Positions 33,842 through 37,480 of a stretch of 37,480 nucleotides of DNA are shown here, piece by piece. Where the stretch lies: contig JAHBMJ010000986.1 in assembly GCA_018398765.1 (NCBI GenBank), positions 1 to 37,480 of the forward strand, in the 5' to 3' direction. Source of the DNA: Chromera velia. Lineage: Eukaryota > Sar > Chromeraceae. Position 1 is the stretch's first letter, and each line of letters starts with the position of its first letter. The notes under the pieces are model-generated. The model had not been told where the DNA came from. It saw only the letters and a list, made by a program, of their open reading frames with translations, and searched no databases. The translations under genes and the position numbers were made by a program.

Positions 33842-34757
33842 ACAGACACGTTCACATAGGAGAGTCAGTGGAAAAGCCGCTTTGCCATTCTTTGCCCGGT
33901 GCGTGCAGTCATACATTTTGTTTCCCCAGACAGCCAAAAGTCTGTGCAGTCGTGTTTGTGTCACCCAAAGTTCACCCATAGCTTCTTGGTATCGCGGGGC
34001 AAACACATACACACAGACACACCAGCGAGAGTAGAAGGAGAGGGAGGGAAAGAGAGAGTTGGATGCATTCAGAATAGGATCAGAATGAGTGGACTTGAAA
34101 GGAATACCCAAATGGGGAGGGAGAAGAGAGCACGAGTGCTGCCTGCAGGTGTGCGATCGCAGGAGAATACCCGAACCCCACCACAGGGAAGACAGCGAAG
34201 GACGCCTGCTGCAACTGCGGAGGAGGATCCTCCGGAGGCGCGCCGACCCCAACAACCACGACAACCACAACCACAACGACGACCACAACGACGACCACTA
34301 CCACAACCACTACTACCACCACCACCACGACCACGACAACCACAACCACTACCACAACGACAACCACGACGCAGTGTGTTGATGACAGCTCATTCGTCGA
34401 CTCCGGTCAGTCAGGAAGTCAGACAGACATCCAGGCAGAAAGTCAGACACGCAGCCAGACAGGACAATTTTTCTCTTTTTTCTTTCCGCCTTCTTCTGTC
34501 CACTTTCGAATTATTGGACCCGCCTTCTTTTCCTCTCTTCGCGCTTCGTGGTGTACGCAGGCGGCGACGGGTGCGCGTGGTACTCCAAGGCCCCGTCTCT
34601 GTGCCAGGCAGCAGCTACTGCGTTCGCCAACAACGGGAAGACTGCTGCGGATGCGTGCTGCTTCTGTGGAGGTGGGTCGGTGGCATCTGCACGGAGACTG
34701 AAGCCAGAGAGAGAGGGGTCGGCAGAAAAGGAGAAAGGGGGACTGCTCTTCTCATGA
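30106..34757 (+). CDS. Secreted proteinase-K-like subtilase (S8) with three Cys-rich modules and Thr-rich linkers, six exons
   Basis: A serine endopeptidase predicted to be secreted as a zymogen. Exons: 30106-30547, 31256-31554, 32229-32735, 33268-33617, 34149-34405, 34561-34757; phases agree throughout and give 683 residues. Residues 1-18 are a signal peptide. An I9-type propeptide follows (IPGRYIVQMK to about 105). The catalytic triad is Asp146 (VYVLDTG), His181 (GHGTHCAG) and Ser337 (MSGTSMACPHVAG), with oxyanion Asn268 (VVAAGNE). After the protease domain come three modules of one type, each with S-x-GDGC-x-WY, a later Cys, and DACC-x-CGGG. They are joined by Thr-rich stalks, the last a run of 40 Thr. 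The stalks look mucin-like and may be O-glycosylated or may anchor the enzyme in a wall. The stop at 34757 follows a short odd tail. A donor GTGGGT at 34672 could instead splice to an exon I cannot identify. Confidence 0.93.
30548..31255 (+). other. Subtilase intron 1 (708 bp)
   Basis: The donor is GTAAGT after the codon for Thr147; the acceptor is GATGCAG. It splits the catalytic Asp motif LDTG, so the exon is sure on both sides. No gene or repeat stands out inside it. Confidence 0.85.
31555..32228 (+). other. Subtilase intron 2 (674 bp)
   Basis: The donor is GTCAGT and the acceptor CATGCAG. It separates the SMSLGGG strand from the helix that precedes the oxyanion Asn. Nothing else is recognisable inside. 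Confidence 0.85.
32736..32781 (+). repeat. (GTCA)n array starting at a subtilase splice donor
   Basis: Exon 3 ends at 32735. The intron opens with a run of GTCA units, eight exact with GTGA and ATCA variants between. This is the same motif in the same position as in the channel gene, on the opposite strand and in an unrelated gene. Confidence 0.88.
33647..33845 (+). repeat. (CA)n/(GA)n microsatellite in subtilase intron 4
   Basis: CA-rich repeats with CG interruptions, a (GA)n block at about 33777-33800, then more CA. They lie just after the donor at 33618. Long His/Thr and Cys/Val frames across it are artefacts. Confidence 0.93.
34252..34371 (+). repeat. ACN tract coding for 40 consecutive threonines
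   Basis: Inside subtilase exon 5. All four Thr codons are mixed with no fixed period, so this is a homopolymer at the protein level rather than a clean trinucleotide microsatellite. It links the second and third Cys-rich modules. Similar shorter runs are in exon 4 at about 33432-33530. Confidence 0.93.
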
Positions 34758-35584
34758 GTGATAGATAGAAAAAAGCCCATGCCAGAGGAAGAGGGGGGCG
34801 GGGGGGACCGATTCGGAAGGATGTTTATGACGAATTTAAGGAAGGCATGTAAGAGTGCGGCAGTATGAATGAATGGGGGAATGGGATGACTTTTTGATCC
34901 GAAAAGCAAGTGGGAAATGCAATCGTATGCGAAGGGAAAAGTTTATGAAGTTCTTTCGTTTTCTCTCGAACAACAAACAGCCAGGGAGGGAGTCAACGGA
35001 GACGGAGGGCAGGCCACCCTCGATCATCGGATCGATCTTTCATTCCTCTACTGCATGGTGATTGGGACGGGGCACGGTGGTGGCGCTGTTTGTTTGTTTG
35101 TTTATCTGCGTGTCTGGATGTCTTAAACGAAGGAAGAGCATGGGGAGTATCTGCCTTTCCGTCTCTCTATCCTGAGAAAGAAAAACAACCAAAAGAAGAA
35201 GGAAAAGAAACGAGGAGACAATTGGAACAGACAGACTGTCGTCGGTGTTCGAGCACAGGAACGAGAAGAGAAGGCATGCACCGCGATCTGGAGGGTATGT
35301 ACCCCTCCGCAGTTGTCATGAATAGATTCCCTTTTTTTGTTGGTAGAGCGATCGGATCACAAGGACGCACGGAAAGGGAGGAAGGGAGTAATTGACAAAA
35401 ACAACTTTTTCTTTCTTTTGTGCATCACTTCAGTCCGACCGACCGACTTAGCCTTTCGCCTCATTCGTGTACGGGGATTGTGTCCTCACTTCAAACGGAA
35501 GGACCCCCGTGCTATGAGCTTGGCTGGTTGGATGGACAGAACAAGAAAAAAGAAGGCCAAATTCATCTAGCTTCCGACTGGGGC

Positions 35585-35820
35585 TGCATGCACGGAGAGG
35601 TGTACGTGCAGATGTCCGGACAAATTCAGGAATTGGGAGGAAAGGGAAGGCACAAAACATGCATGCATGCATGCTTCAATGAATCAAGGGTTTGTTTGAG
35701 CTTCCAGAACGCCCGCGAGCGACCGAAGCCAGCAGGCAGTCTGAGAGCTCAGCCATGCATGGTCGATCTGGGCAGGGCGGGTATCAATCCGCATGCATGC
35801 AGAGAATAAACATGCATGCA
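35585..35820. promoter_or_regulatory. Cluster of TGCATGCA palindromes
   Basis: ATGCAT-core copies lie at 35585-35592, 35659-35675 (several overlapping), 35754-35762, 35791-35801 and 35811-35820. TGCATGCA-like words are known targets of ApiAP2 factors in apicomplexans, the sister group of chromerids. A regulatory role here is only inferred. Confidence 0.35.
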
Positions 35821-35970
35821 AAGCGCTTTAATTTTCATTGCGACGCCGATGTTACACATGAATGACCGGTGGTGTGCATGGGGCAGTGCAATGCACCACA
35901 ATTAAGAGTTTCAATTTTACATTCGGATGCCAGCAGTAGAGGAGACTGGCTGTCCATGTGACATGCACGT

Positions 35971-36103
35971 TTTTTCTGTATGACCCTCGCTTGTTGTCAT
36001 TTTTTCCTTCTTCCTTTTTCTGTATGACCCTCGCTTGTTGTCATTTTTTCCTTCTTCCTTTTTCTGTATGACCCTTGCTTGTTGTCATTTTTTCCTTCTT
36101 CCA
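35971..36103. repeat. Three-copy tandem repeat, 44-bp unit
   Basis: The unit starts CTGTATGACCCTCGCTTGTT and ends in a pyrimidine-rich tail. Copies begin at 35976, 36020 and 36064 and are nearly identical; the third has a C-to-T change in CCTCGC. There are no spacers, so it is not a CRISPR array. It is non-coding as far as I can see. Confidence 0.9.
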
Positions 36104-36640
36104 CGACTCTGTCAGTTTCTAACCATGGACACACATGCACACACAAACACATACACACACATGCACGTGCAAGAATGTCGTTGTCAAGTTTGAAAGGATG
36201 AAGTATACTTCGCAATGCGGTCTTTCACGGAATTCATTCAGAATTTGAATTTGAAAGCACTGGCATAGCATGCGTCCATGGGCAACAAACGACATTTGGA
36301 GTACAACTCATTGGGCACAGAATATCATTGTAAGGGGGAAAACGTGGCACCGTCAGAAAAGGGGGGCACGGGGAGGGGCAGCAGCACTCTGACTGACTAC
36401 ATGCGTGTACGTTGTGCCACTACACATTTGCGTGCGGCCTCCTCATACCAGTGAAAGCTAGAGTGAAAGAAAACGTGCAGTCTGACATACAGCGATGCGA
36501 TGCCGGTCTGTCTGGGGCCATGTCAGGCAAGCGACCGATGGTTGTTCATCAAATGTCTCGATACATACTGTGACAGTTGAAACAGTTCCTGCAAGTACGA
36601 GTCACATGCACAGTAGGACATCAGTACAAATCTTTATGTT

Positions 36641-37480
36641 AGTGGGACTCAATGCTCATCGAAGTAAATCGTCTATTCAAATCAAAAGTGCATGGTAGAT
36701 AGTTTAGTAAATATAGTATGGAGAATATAATTATACATTTTTATTTTAAATAGACAATTGTGGGCAAAATCCTACTAGTATGTAAAGTTATCTTGCCAAC
36801 TAGATTGCTAGTGCATGCATGTATCAAATCCACTAGTAAGTCCATTAAGTGGCATGTGCATGCCTAAGTGGTGGCTCATTGGCTTTTACTGCTTCAATTT
36901 ATGCAGTATTCAGTGTTTAGCATATTTCGAAACATTGTTTTCATAGCAAAAAAAACGCTTTTAAAAACAGTTTTTTTAAGGGAGAAATATAGAGAAGAAA
37001 TATTATATATCATTAATAAAAGTTTAAAAAATCGATTGTCTTAACTTACTACCCTAGGCGACAAAATTATTGAATAAAATTTTTAAGTTTGGCAAAATTT
37101 TATTTTTGGGGACGACATTGGATCAAGCTCCCTTCTTTGAAAGTTTTAGAGCCAATGTAGTTGCTAGTATAATACTAGGGCTGTATTGGCTCATCTGCCT
37201 ATATAACTACTATTGAAACCAACACACCTAATTTGAGACCCCTAGGGTCGTTCGCGGTATATTAAAAAAATATTTTCACAAGATTAATAGCAAATAGATA
37301 TAGAATAGCCTTAACACAATAACAAAATAAAACCATTTTAAAAACAATTTAATTAAAAGTATTGTTTCCTTCTTTGTTCTATCTCTTTGATTTTTTTTTA
37401 TCACTTGAAGTTTATTCAATAATTTTGTCGTCTAGGGTGTGAAGGCAAAAATTGACATTTCTCATGTTTTAATTTTTCTT
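36641..37480. other. AT-rich island at the right edge
   Basis: Base composition changes sharply to AT-rich from about 36690 to the end, with poly-A and poly-T strings and no open frame of note. It contains the inverted repeat listed next. It may be part of a transposable element or other AT-rich insertion that extends beyond the window. Confidence 0.6.
37051..37438. repeat. 28-bp inverted repeat bounding a 388-bp AT-rich segment
   Basis: The left arm is 37051-37078 (starts ACCCTAGGCGACAAAATTAT). The right arm is 37411-37438, whose reverse complement matches at 27 of 28 positions. The arms are 332 bases apart. This is the shape of a MITE or foldback element. No clear target-site duplication flanks it, so the true element ends may lie elsewhere. 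Confidence 0.65.

Larger units (their letters stand above)
34758..36640. other. Gene-free region downstream of the subtilase
   Basis: I see no supportable gene. The first part is likely the subtilase 3' UTR. Open frames at 35090-35395, 35420-35809 and 36495-36698 have no domain and no clear splice context. Notable contents are the TGCATGCA cluster at 35585-35820 and the 44-bp tandem repeat at 35971-36103. Confidence 0.55.

Noticed and set aside
35971-36103. CRISPR-like array
   Set aside because: The copies abut without spacers and the genome is eukaryotic.
36641-37480. Autonomous transposon or viral insertion
   Set aside because: No open frame with transposase, integrase or polymerase motifs is present; only the inverted repeat is supported.

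Overview
The window is eukaryotic nuclear DNA. Genes are split by many GT-AG introns, most of them packed with microsatellites. A plastid-type isoprenoid gene carries a bipartite (signal plus transit) leader. A secreted subtilase and a very large ion-channel gene also fit an alga with a secondary (complex) plastid. A chromerid alveolate such as Chromera velia is my best guess. That rests on gene style and content, not on a database match.

Layout, left to right. (1) 1-1288: non-coding, GA-rich, with a GC-rich hairpin just upstream of the first gene. (2) 1289-4087, plus strand: ispD of the plastid MEP pathway, two exons split by a 1.84-kb repeat-filled intron. (3) 4088-6897: gene-free, including an AT-rich island at about 4100-5040. 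(4) 6898-29466, minus strand: one 22.6-kb gene of about 42 coding exons. It encodes a protein of about 3,150 residues made of four consecutive cyclic-nucleotide-gated (CNG) channel units, each with S1-S6, a pore loop, a C-linker and a cyclic-nucleotide-binding domain (cNBD). (5) 29467-30105: a 639-bp divergent intergenic region. (6) 30106-34757, plus strand: a secreted proteinase-K-like subtilase with three Cys-rich modules joined by poly-threonine linkers. (7) 34758-37480: gene-free, with TGCATGCA clusters, a 44-bp tandem repeat and a terminal AT-rich island holding a 28-bp inverted repeat.

The channel gene is the main discovery. I translated the exons on the minus strand and checked splice phase at each junction. 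The four units join in one reading frame. One uninterrupted exon (13332-12533) encodes the end of the third cNBD, a linker, and S1-S2 of the fourth channel unit, so tandem fusion does not depend on intron guessing there. The plan resembles the four-repeat CNGK channels known from sea urchin sperm and some other animals. Here, however, the four selectivity filters all differ and only repeat III keeps a G-x-G. This would be a pseudotetrameric, asymmetric cyclic-nucleotide-regulated channel.

A second genome-level pattern is that many introns start with GTCAGT and the donor runs on into (GTCA)n arrays, up to 11 perfect copies, in both of the large genes. All exon models come from reading the sequence by eye; transcript data would be needed to fix the exact splice sites.
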